From: Ephemerocybe angulata | Taxonomy: Eukaryota > Basidiomycota > Agaricomycetes > Agaricales > Psathyrellaceae | Length of the DNA: 64,000 bases | NCBI GenBank assembly: GCA_013368325.1 | Contig: JAACJK010000075.1 | Span: 1 to 64,000, forward strand | Direction: 5' to 3' | Shown: piece after piece, positions 1-9,399 of the stretch | Position numbering within the stretch: the first letter of the stretch is position 1 | Layout: each line of letters begins with the position of its first letter | Made by a program: the position numbers and the translations under genes | The notes under the pieces: model-generated | Databases searched by the model: none | Seen by the model: only the letters and a program-made list of their open reading frames with translations | What the model was told of the DNA's origin: nothing

Positions 1-2
1 CA

Positions 3-1159
3 ATGTCGCACCCCTGGCTCTTCAACCCCGCCTCCTATGGGCTTGCGGGACCCGCGCCTCCGTCTGCTACTGCACCGCCTGCCGGAACTGACCAGTCTCC
101 TTCAACCGTCGGTGGTGCGCCTCTGACGGCCCAGAGTAACGCCTACAACGTCGATCTCTCCCTTCTGGACGACGATATTCCAGCCCCCGTCCCTGCGACA
201 CAGGATATTACAGCCCCCGTCCCTGCGACACAGGCTGGGCTCATGCCCTCCGCATGTGCTGTGCCAGAGCCCGCCGGCGCAGTCCCACTCCCGGATGGCG
301 AACTTGAAACCTCTGATGTAACATCACAGCCCGCACCCTCTGTAACGACTAGTCCCACGCCTCTCGTTGACGACCATGTGGACTCTGTGTCCCAGCATGG
401 GCAAAAGCGCCCCCGCGAGGATTCGATGAACAGTTCCCCCGCACCCGCCTCCAAGAAACGGCCTATGCATCCGGTGCGAAGCCAATCTTCGACTGGATTG
501 AGGGAGTGGGTCGCGGTGCCCGGAACTGGCGTGCGTCCCCTTCTTTTTTTCTGTCGATCGTGCTGACCTGTTTCATCCCTGTCTTTAGGTTTGGCCCGTA
601 AGCGCCCATTGCTCCCGGAAATTGTGGATAACGCCCGCGCGACGAAGTGTTATTCCGGTTGGGTCCATGACCTCATGTCCCGCGTTCGTACCGTTCCTAT
701 CATTGCACCCCTAATTTCATGAGCTAATAAGGAACCTAGTGCGAGAGCATCTCCATTCGATCAGGTTGCTGGATGTATGTTGCCGTGCAGCATCCATCTG
801 CTCGGACTCCCTTCACGCATTATTCGTCCCCAAAGCTCCGTGCTGAAGCTCCGGCTGCGCTCGCGTCCTTTCATAAGGATGTTAGCATGACAATGACCAG
901 TCTAGTCCGCGCTGACCGTAAGGCCAAGGTTGAATCTATCGTTGAGGCGTTGAGAAACAAGGCTCGAGCGGAGGCCGCTGAAGCCAAGACAGCTGCCACG
1001 GAGCAAAAGCTGGCACTGGCGAACGAGAGGTTGGAGGAGCTGGAAAGAAGGCTGGAATCGTTGACTGTCATCACGGAGGAGAACGAACTGTACCCGCCCG
1101 AGGACGAGCCGGAGGAGGATGACGAAGAGGAGTTCTCTGAAACTGAAGAACCCCTGTAG
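3..1159 (+). CDS. Hypothetical protein with low-complexity N-terminus and C-terminal coiled coil; possibly 5'-incomplete
   Basis: I do not recognise this gene. A long first exon (from an ATG at 3) encodes a Pro/Ala/Thr/Val-rich region with a tandem 10-residue repeat and a basic stretch (KRPRED, KKRP) that could be a nuclear localisation signal. The final exon (about 740-1159) encodes a heptad-like Ala/Glu/Lys/Leu helix (AEAAEAKTAATEQKLALANE onward) that ends in an acidic tail of Glu/Asp runs. Introns are likely at about 531-588 (GTGCGT...CTTTAG) and about 684-739. The middle exon reads best as LARKRPLLPEIVDNARATK, but I could not reconcile every splice phase, so the internal boundaries are uncertain. 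Since the start lies 3 bases from the window edge, further 5' exons may be missing. Confidence is moderate that this is a gene and low on function. Confidence 0.55.
174..233 (+). repeat. Tandem 30-bp in-frame repeat (2 copies)
   Basis: Two adjacent 30-bp units (174-203 and 204-233) differ at one base and encode DIPAPVPATQ and DITAPVPATQ. The period is a multiple of three, so the reading frame of the first gene is kept. Confidence 0.9.
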
Positions 1160-1380
1160 CCACCCTCCATTACCTCAATACCTTTTTCCTGTCACCATCG
1201 AAATGATATCTTTTATCCTTTGCCCTTCATTCGATATTTGAGTTACTGTCTATAATCACATAAGTATCGTATTGATAAAGTCACGCTCGACGTCAGTTAA
1301 TACCTTCCTGGTAGCTCAGAACGGAGTTCAACAGAAAGAGAAGGAGTATAACATCCCTTGGATGTCAACTTGCATGCCAT

Positions 1381-2253
1381 TCAATCTAACAAATGTGATC
1401 TCTGATAGTACAGGTCACCCTCGCTATACAAATCAATAAATTCGTCGTGCCCACGGAACCTGGCCATGTCCTCCAAGTCCTGAATCATCTCCACAGCTTG
1501 GTCTATTTTGGCACCCAGCGCTTCGAGCTCACCAAGTTGAGCTGCTGCTCCCACCTCCAATGAGATATCTTGCTCATGGGCGTAAACACCTTCTCGAAGC
1601 CGGATTAGGCGCGGCAAGACCAATACAAGGTCCTCGACCACACCACTCTCGATGTACCGAGCTGAAATATCCTCCAGGAACTCGCGAAGCGACCTATTTT
1701 CCAGCATGTCCTTGTAGGATGTGAGGAGAAATTTGGTATGCCCTTCCCAGATGTCCCTCGGAGGCCGGCGGCTAACCACTGCAGTGCTAAGAAACACAGT
1801 TCCTATGAGGTATGGAATGGCATTTGTCGCTCGTTTAACACACCTTAAATCACTCGCCGGTTTCGATTGTTTGCTACTACTGCCTTCATTCTTTGGGGCA
1901 GATTTCCTTCTAGAAATGTACACCCATTTTTGAGAGCGCATCCATGTATACAATCAATGAAGTACGCACCGCTGATATGACCGATTGCTTTTCTGACGAT
2001 TGTCGTACTTGCGCTCCTCGTCAGATTTAACAACTTTTACTTTCTCATGCTTCGAAGGATCGTTACGCCTTTTGGCTGCATATTTCTGCTTCCTGGAAAT
2101 GGAGATGTTCTCCCGGAATCTGCAATAAAGTCAGTTGGACGGCGTAAGTGGTACAAGGATGCCGGGCCCTAACCGTTCATAGTACTTCCTGCTTCGTTCG
2201 CATGCAGCGGCCTTTTTCTCCTCCTCCGTTTTATAGAGAACAGGGCGCCCCAT
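1381..2253 (-). CDS. Small protein with MGRP-type basic N-terminal region
   Basis: Three exons on the minus strand (2253-2174, 2119-1970, 1909-1381) join in frame to give 252 residues. The introns are 54 and 60 nt with GT-AG ends. The N-terminus begins MGRPVLYKTEEEKKAAACER and continues as a basic helix-like block (RKYYERFRENISISRKQKYA, AAKRR) that resembles the basic half of a bZIP region. MGRP-type starts followed by such a block recur among uncharacterised Agaricomycete proteins, from general memory. The C-terminal 140 residues look helical (SLREFLEDISARYIESGVVE; LGELEALGAKIDQAVEMIQD) with no domain I can name. DNA binding is inferred only from the basic region. The gene model is fairly sure because all phases agree. 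Confidence 0.6.
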
Positions 2254-3150
2254 TTCAGCTATACTAGAATTTACTATACCAGCTGTAGTGAGTGCGCAGT
2301 CTGGACGACCCGTACTCGAGTGGGGGTGGGGTGAGCTTGATGGTTGTTGCTAAAGTCGAAACCGGTAAGGATTCACAGTTCCGCGTCTGACTTGCGCGTT
2401 TCGTCTCACGTTTACTCCACCATCAAGACTGTTCATGCTCTCCAGGCTCGCTCAATACATTTAAAGTAAAAGTATGTACGTAGAATAATAAATGAATAGC
2501 ACACAGTACATGCTATGAAAAAATCTAGACATATATAAACATATATCATACTAAACCAAGTGACAAAGGAAGGGCGTCAAGTCGCACCTTGCCAGCTCGG
2601 ATTTAGCAACAGTAGAATGAGGTACGCACCCTTTCACTGTCAGACACTGCTCGTTAAACTTCTTGCAGATCAATCTTACTGAACTGTAGAATACTGGCGG
2701 AAAATGAGTGCTCGTACGTCGCATATGAACGCACATTGTACTTCGCGCACAAGGGGGCGCGCACTGGCTGCCTGATGTCCCTGCTGTCACAAAAGGAAGG
2801 TGTGAGCCTAGCTTTAGACTACCCTGCGAGTCTCACTGAATTTATAGTGGCGTGGAAGGTGTCAAGAGATGAAAGTACTTTGTACGTCGCTTCACGCACG
2901 TACTCACTGCCTAATGTACTCGCTATCGCTAGAGGATGGCGCGAGGCTTACTGGAGAATTATCTGAGTATAGTTTTTGCTGGTCTAAATCACTGAGATAC
3001 ATAATATCTTCGAAATCCTACAAAGGGCTGTGTGTGATAGGGCGGGAACGTCAAGAGGCGCTCACAAATATCGCAGAGGCGCGCAACAAAGCTCCGTAAC
3101 GGCATATGCCATGACGGATCACATCAACCTCCGGCGGAATCTGATCTATC
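2254..3150. other. Intergenic, no supported gene
   Basis: Only short overlapping frames occur here. Two of them (around 2736-2850 and 2869-2960) encode similar peptides (ARTGCLMSLLSQ and ARTHCLMYSLSL). This suggests an old, diverged tandem duplication with a period near 150 bp rather than a gene. Confidence 0.4.
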
Positions 3151-4154
3151 ATGCATTCTCCCCGTGACCTTGCACACTCTTTCATCGACACCACCATCGA
3201 CAATACCATGAGCAACCCCACATCAGCAGATGCATCCCAGGTTTTGCCATCTCGAGAGCTTCCTCTCCTCCCTGTGTAAGTCTTCCAAGTATCACAGCAG
3301 CTACTCCTAATAATGCGAATAGTGCTGTAGGTCAGCGCAAAAACGTAAAGCTCAGGGGGACCACGTAGGCCGCAGGCCCAAGAAGATGTCGGAGCAGTAT
3401 AAGGAGTAAGTCACTGCACTGCGAGAAGGACTGTAGCCTGATTTTCCCGCATCCTGTGTAGATCTGTGGCTCGGGGGAAGGAGCTAAGGGATGCAGGCTT
3501 AGAGGAAGACCTCGTTATCATCAAGAGTCCGTCAGGGAGACACACGCTTGGCCGTCGTTACGTGCCCATCGGTACAGTTCCAGCTTATCCCTCGTTGGGT
3601 GATAGATCTTCGCCCAGGAAGAGCAACACGTCTGCAGTAGCCAAGTGCGTATTCCCTTTTCTTTCTCGATATATGTGCCTGCCTGATACGTTTCATGTTA
3701 GAGCCAGTCAAGCTGGAAGGTCTGGGAAGGGTCGCAGTACTTTATCTGCTGATGACGAGTACGTGTATCTACTGTTCGTTATTTACCACCACCTCATCAC
3801 ACTCCCCACACAGTCCTTTTGGTGTGGCGGCTTTTGGAATAGATGGAAGGTCTGGGACTTCATCTGCTGTTGACGAGTACGTGTATCTACTGTTCGTTAT
3901 TTACCACCACCTCATCACACTCCCCACACAGTCCTTTTGGTCTGGCGGCTTTTGGAATAGATCCTGATTTAAATGACCCATTCCCAGAGGCATTAGATTC
4001 GTCAGAGGATGAGTATGATAGCGATGGCAGTAGTGAAACGGGGGTTAGCGTGCTGGGACGGATCTCAAGCCAAGCGAACGAGGAGAGTGTCGGCCTGGAG
4101 GCCAAAATTAGCGAAGACGAGCACGAGGCTGAGGCCACTGAGTTTCAGGAGTAG
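3151..4154 (+). CDS. Hypothetical protein with a duplicated exon-intron unit
   Basis: Six exons (3151-3275, 3331-3405, 3462-3644, 3702-3758, 3814-3876, 3932-4154) join in frame with GT-AG introns of 55-57 nt and give about 241 residues. Readable segments are a basic part (SAQKRKAQGDHVGRRPKKMS), a middle part (EEDLVIIKSPSGRHTLGRRY), and an acidic Ser/Glu/Asp-rich C-terminus (LDSSEDEYDSDGSSETG). I recognise no domain. The fourth and fifth introns are identical in all 55 bases, and the exons after them start with nearly identical 31-nt segments (PFGVAAFGID and PFGLAAFGID). The duplicated 63-nt exon keeps the frame. The ATG at 3151 has a second in-frame ATG 57 nt downstream (3208), which could be the true start. 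Confidence 0.65.
3715..3962 (+). repeat. Tandem 118-bp exon-intron duplication
   Basis: The intron at 3759-3813 and the intron at 3877-3931 are identical over 55 bases. The 31 exon bases after each differ at one position (GTG versus CTG codon). The preceding exon tails (GGAAGGTCTGGGA...GACGA) are also similar but carry a 12-nt length difference. Confidence 0.95.
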
Positions 4155-5078
4155 ATTAAGAATAGCATCGAGTTCCCATATACATACCGCGCACTCATGG
4201 ACATGGTTTCGATGGGGGTTTTGGGGCCCAAATACCTGGGTTCTGGAACGGTGGCCTTGACCCCGAGAATCGCTCAATGCTCAGGGTTGGGCCTGGTTGG
4301 GCATATGATTTTTTTCAAGTCTGTTACCATATGATCTTTTTTATTTTTTAACCCCAAGCGCGGAGCAGTTGGCGCCCGTCCATAATGATACACAGGGATC
4401 AACTTCGCGAAGATCACTGATGAGAATCTACACGGTCATGTGGTGGTAAAATGAACCGCGACGCGACGGCATCAGGCTGCCCTATCTGAATCATCTATGT
4501 CGAAGTGAAAGGCCAAGTTCAACCCACTTGGATTCGTCTCATGCCACAAGGTACACAGCCAGTATATCTCTCTTCTATTTCCGTTGTACAGAGCATTAAA
4601 GGCCTACCACAGCGTTTTTACAGTCGATGAGCAAGATGGGTCGTATCAACCACAGCCATCGGACGCGCATACAATCGTCAAGATGTCTACTTAGCTTAAG
4701 ATTGCATGCGTGTCGCGAGCATGCATGTCTCCTCCGGGCTCCTGGTATCAGCTGGTATCAACGACCGCCATCGGACGCGCATCCAATCGTCAAGATGTCT
4801 TGTTCGCCTCATGAATGGACGCGTGTTGCGCGCACTCGTGTCTCCTCCCTTCCATATGCTCTCATCGGCCGGCCGTGCCCCTTGGACCTTTTCACGGATA
4901 GTAAACGACCCCAAATGGACGTTCCTGCCCCCATCCTTTGTCTACACTCCCACTCAGACGTGAAACCGACTCTCTGAAAGCATTGAATACCCAGAATGTC
5001 CGCTCAACCAACGTCCGCTCAAGGTGTGTGCTTTCGAGGTGTATTCAGGGTCCGATACTTACAGCGCGTACAGCTGTC
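4155..5078. other. Intergenic, with a 112-bp direct repeat
   Basis: No gene is supported. A block beginning near 4644 recurs at 4756 (112-bp period). Both copies hold the string CGGACGCGCAT followed by CAATCGTCAAGATGTCT, and both continue with a related ATG(T)CTCCTCC segment. The short frames in this stretch are by-products of the repeat. Confidence 0.6.
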
Positions 5079-7831
5079 ATGGACGCCTTCCTAGAGAGCA
5101 ATCGGCTCCTCCCCTACTCTGAAAAAATTGGTGTGTAGGGCACTCGCGACGACGCGCATGTAACTAAATGGTCTTGACAGCGTCCCTTGAAGCAGCGTTC
5201 AAGTTCTCCACGGGAGAACTTGAAGACTTGGAAAAAAGGAGGGACTTCGCTCGATCGCAGAAGTTGACCTATTCGCACATTTCGAGGAAGGTCAACATCA
5301 TGAAACAACGGTTGGCTGGTATTGAAGGCGCCATGGCGCAAGTGAGGTCTGAGGAGAGAGGTTCATCTCTATCTCCTGTGCCAGAGGACTCCGAGTCCGC
5401 GGCTCCTTCCTCGCTCAACCAAGCCGCTGCGCCCCCTCAAGCCGGAGGAGTCAGCTCCACTCCTCCCCCCGTCAACACTGACCGCCACCCGGACAACGAG
5501 GCGACTGCGACTTCTGAGGTCGTCAGTTCCGCCTCTCCCCCCTCGCTCAACCAAGCCACTGCGCTCCCTGAAGCCGGAGGCGTCGGCTCTACTCCTCCCC
5601 CCGTCAACGAGACCTCTGCGGCTCTCCCTCCGGTCAGCGAGCCCACTGCACCTCCTGGAGCCGTCAACACTGCAGTTCCGCCGGTCGAAGAGGCCACCGC
5701 CACCCCTCCGGTCAACGAGGTCACTGCGCCCTCTCGAGTGGTGGATCCCGCTTCTCCTCCAGTCAACGAGGTCACTGCTCCCTCTGAGGTCGTCGATCCC
5801 GCTTCTCCTCCAGTCAACGAGGTCACTGCTCCCTCTGAAGTCGTCGATCCCGCTTCTCCTCCAGTCATCAACGCGGTCGTTCCTCCGGTCCCTGTGCCCG
5901 CTAACGTTGTAGAGGCCGTCATCCCGCCGACCGCTCCGACCGCTGCGCCTGTTGGAGTAGTTGATGCGGCGCTTCCCCCTGTCACCGAGACCTCCGCACC
6001 TCTTACTCCAAATGTCGTTCCCACCACAACTGGTGTCATCAAGCCTGAGGCACAGGAGGTTGTACTTCCTCCTGCATCTTCCTTTGTTCCCCCAGTCGGT
6101 CAAGGTTCGTGTGATACCCGTTCATGACTACAATATGAGCTAACGTACATTCAAGCTCCTTTGACTCGTGTGAAGCCAGAGGCACAGGAGGTTGCCGTTC
6201 CTCTCCCTGAACGCCCCGTGCCCGTACGTCCAGCCCAACAAGGTATGTGTCCATCTCTCTACACACCATTTCTCTGAGTAAGAGCTGACGTTGTCCCAAG
6301 ATCCTATGCAGCCTGTCAAACCCGAGGCACAGGAGGCCGCTCTTCCTCCTCCCGCGAGTGGCGCGCCGCCCATCGCTACAGCCCAGCAAGGTACGCCTCC
6401 GGATCCGTAAACACTGTTCATTCAATTGGAACTCACGATCATACAAAATTCATAGTACATATCAAGCCCAAGGTGGAGGCTGCCGATCGTCTCCCTCCTA
6501 AAGGTTCAAACAAGCGAAAGCCGGATGCTGACTTGGAGGTCATTGTGATCTCGAGTGACTCCGATACCCCAGGGCCTGTGAAGCCCACCGTAAAACGTAC
6601 GTGTTCTGAAGTTATGTGCATCTCAGTTGTACCTTGACGGCTAATACGAACCTTCTTCTCTAGGCGCCAAACGAACGGGGCCCAAGGCCGGTGCAAAAGG
6701 CAAGGGAAAATCGAAAATGAAGCCAGAGGACGAGGGCATGCGGTTGATCGATGACGCCGATTTCCAATTACTTCGCGAGGGATCAGAACCTGAGTCGGTG
6801 CCTCAGATCCTTACGAAGGCGGAGCTCGCGGAGGAGGACAATAAATTTGCACGTGAGTTTGTCCGTCCACGCTTCGTCCAAAAAAAGAGTTATTGACAAT
6901 GTCCTTCCTCACAGTGGCCGGCGAGAATTCTATGCACAACTTCATCACTCACAATCTCATGCTATCTGGTCGGATCCGTAGCAAGGCCCGGAAGGTCCAG
7001 GAGTACCTGCCGGAGTCTGCCACGACATCTCGCATCCTGGCCATGTCTATGTTTCTCTTGGACAACGGCACCGGTCAGACAAAGTGCGCGTATCACAGCG
7101 TCCTCGATCACCAGTGCCTCGTCAACGACCAGGACAGCAGGGAGCTGAAAGGGACGGTTAGGAAGCCTAAGTTCGACAAGAAGGTCACCGGTGTTCCCTT
7201 CAGTCCATCGCAGACAACGACCGCCCTTCCTTCGTCGGTCGCCAAGGTTCCAGGGCCAGCCAAAAGTCTTGTAATCAAGAGGCTGCCATCGCATAACGAC
7301 AACCCGCACAAGGTCCCGCCAGTCGTCAGCGGCATGGGCGAAGCCGAACTGCTCACCTTCTTCCGCAAGATAGGTGAAGCATACTACTTGCACTGTGGGT
7401 GCGAGTTGGAGACGTGTCTCCTCGACTTCTACCTGTGGAAGAGCAGCCCCATGCTTGTCTCCCCCTCGACCGGCGCAATGGAATACTTCGGCGTTTCTCC
7501 AGACCCTAGGCACCGGGGTCACTTCAACCATATCTTCCGGGCCTTGAGGATTAGGGTCGACGACTTGTACCTGTTTGACAGGAACGGCGTCCGAAGGGAT
7601 ACGTCCAATGCCCCCGAAGCGCTTCTCAACTGGTACTCTTACCATGGCCTGACTCTCCCCTCCCCCGCTCCTCCCACCCCTCAGCCCAAGCAACGACAGA
7701 AGCCCCAGTACGTCGAGATTGACGATCTTCCCACCCCGGGACCTTCGGGTCACAGGAGCTTTGCGGACCTATCCCTTTCGGAAGCCGAGGACGTGGACAT
7801 GGGCGACGAGGAGATGGACTTGGGCTCGTAA
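5079..7831 (+). CDS. Pro/Val-rich repeat protein with SUMO-interaction-like motif and conserved-looking C-terminal domain
   Basis: Seven exons (5079-5130, 5181-6104, 6156-6242, 6301-6390, 6456-6596, 6664-6852, 6915-7831) total exactly 2400 nt (799 residues), and all introns are phase 1. The N-terminus is a short helical, coiled-coil-like segment (LEDLEKRRDFARSQKLTYSH). Residues about 80-330 are a disordered Pro/Val/Thr region with a 17-residue unit (PPVNEVTAPSEVVDPAS) repeated three times. Exons 2 (end), 3 and 4 each carry a KPEAQE motif and close with a CAAG/GT donor, so exon and protein repeats coincide. Exon 5 has LEVIVISSDSD, a good match to a SUMO-interacting motif, and basic KRKP stretches that could direct it to the nucleus. 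The C-terminal 300 residues (FFRKIGEAYYLHCGCELETC, DPRHRGHFNHIFRALRIRVD) look globular but are not a family I know. Confidence 0.75.
5708..5860 (+). repeat. Coding minisatellite, 3 x 51 bp
   Basis: Three consecutive 51-bp units encode PPVNEVTAPS(R/E)VVDPAS. The last two are nearly identical, and the first differs mainly around the Arg/Glu codon. This is typical of recent unit turnover in a disordered region. Confidence 0.9.
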
Positions 7832-8027
7832 TTTATCTACCGATCTTTGTTTTCTTTCTGCGTCTCTCGAATTTTATCTGCCTTTCTTTCACTGTGCGCG
7901 ACAAACACTAAGAGATCTGAGATTTGAGACAAACGTGGCGATACAAAAGAGTAGATTCGACGTATGGTACATGCTATCAACCTCTGAGTTCCTTCGGCCA
8001 CTTGCCGGGCCCAACCACTGCTTGATA

Positions 8028-9270
8028 TCAGCTTCGTGTCCACTTGACGGTAAAATATAAGTACACACCGGTTTGTATCCTTTCAGACGAACCACATGAC
8101 GAAGGGACGTTTAAGTTCCACGTTATCGAAGGAATGCGAGAACCGTAGCTTCCAGCGTCGGTGAAGTGGACGGAGTACATCAGGAGGTCGGGATACGCCC
8201 TGGAGAGTGCGGGGCAGGAGGGGTTCATTGGGCAAAGGTGACGTCCAATCGCGCGCGTTGCGTTTTCGAACATGGTAAAACCGTGGCCAACGAGCCTATC
8301 AAACACGGGGATGTCGAACGTTGATGAGCCGTCTTCAGGGATGACGATGGTGAAAAGCCCCTTGCGAGCCTCGGTGAGTTCGGGATAAAGGCAAACCGCG
8401 TCGTTGGAGGTGATGAAATTCATGAGGGCGGTTGTTGGGGCTTCGGTGATTAACGCAATAGGGGGGACACGACATTGTATGAATAGAATCTCTCGGTCGA
8501 GCGTCGTATTGACCATGCGGAAGATCTTGACGATGTTGTCTCCGTATCCGTAGTGGCGGTATCCCAGCACCGTACATTTCTCATACGTGTGGAGGAGCGT
8601 GTCGACAAGGCGGTAGCCATTTCCCCGATCATCCGATGCATCGTTGTCGTCGTAAACCTGTTGGTGTGGGGCACCCAAGTCCGGGTGGGAGTCGGTGCTC
8701 GTCTGTGTATACACCTCCAGGACGCGAGGCATTGGGACTTCCTCGGCAAAGATTCGAAGAGCCGCCATGCCTCCGATCACAGCCCCGTAGTACTGCATGG
8801 ACTCGAGAAAGGGAGCGGGATCGAGCCCAAAGGTCCGGAGGGTGTTGCGCACGCGTGTAGTGACCGGGGTGGCTACCAACTTCTCCATGTGAAGGCACGA
8901 GTCGTGTAGGGAGCGACGGTCAGAGAAAGGGAGCAAGGAGACGATGAAGAGGGAGAGATCGAGAGGAAGGCGAAGTATTGGTGCGTCCTTGTCAGACGCT
9001 GACAGAAGGCGGTCATGAATACGACTGAATCAGACCTATCGGGAGACTTACTATGTCGCTTGTTACAGAAGCTGCACCACTCCAGCTCCTCCCGGTACGG
9101 ATAACGCTGAACGAGCCTTCGGATGCGCATCGGGGATGGGACAGGTAGGAGTGAAACGTAGGGAGTGAAGTGGGAGGGAGACGGGAAGTGTCGCGCGTAC
9201 AATGGGTGCAATTCAAGGTTTCCCACGCCCCATCTGGCAGCCCCTCTCGGCGATGCTCGACGAGGCACAC
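8028..9270 (-). CDS. F-box-like / putative nucleotidyltransferase-fold protein of Agaricomycete type
   Basis: Two exons on the minus strand (about 9270-9052 and 8987-8028) are separated by a 64-nt intron (GTAAGT...GACAAG). Exon 2 opens with DAPILRLPLDLSLFIVSLLP, which resembles the F-box-like leader of many Agaricomycete proteins. The remainder (GAVIGGMAALRIFAEEVPMP; NGYRLVDTLLHTYEK; IVKIFRMVNTTLDREILFIQ; ALMNFITSNDAVCLYPELT) follows the order of a common Agaricomycete family that looks like a minimal nucleotidyltransferase fold (GSTAL block, DLD strand, then a 'MN.I..D.A.C.YP' block). Here the expected DxD position reads RVLEVYT, so catalytic activity is doubtful. Family assignment is from memory of the pattern and is an inference. 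Exon 1 is the least certain part. Confidence 0.6.
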
Positions 9271-9399
9271 GACATTTGTCGGCGGGTCTCCGTGACACGG
9301 AAGGGGTCAGCACAGAACGGTACACAGACCCGTGAGCTGAAAGTCAGATAATAATAAGGATTCCAATGTCTACAGAAACATTGGACAGAACCAGCCATA

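Noticed and set aside
3695..3967. 90-codon ORF reading through both identical introns
   Set aside because: It is open only because the 55-nt introns lack stops in that frame; the spliced model keeps phase with upstream and downstream exons.
5369..6103. Long minus-strand ORFs (201 and 244 codons) opposite the Pro/Val-rich gene
   Set aside because: They are antisense shadows of a biased, repetitive coding region; the plus strand has consistent introns and phases.
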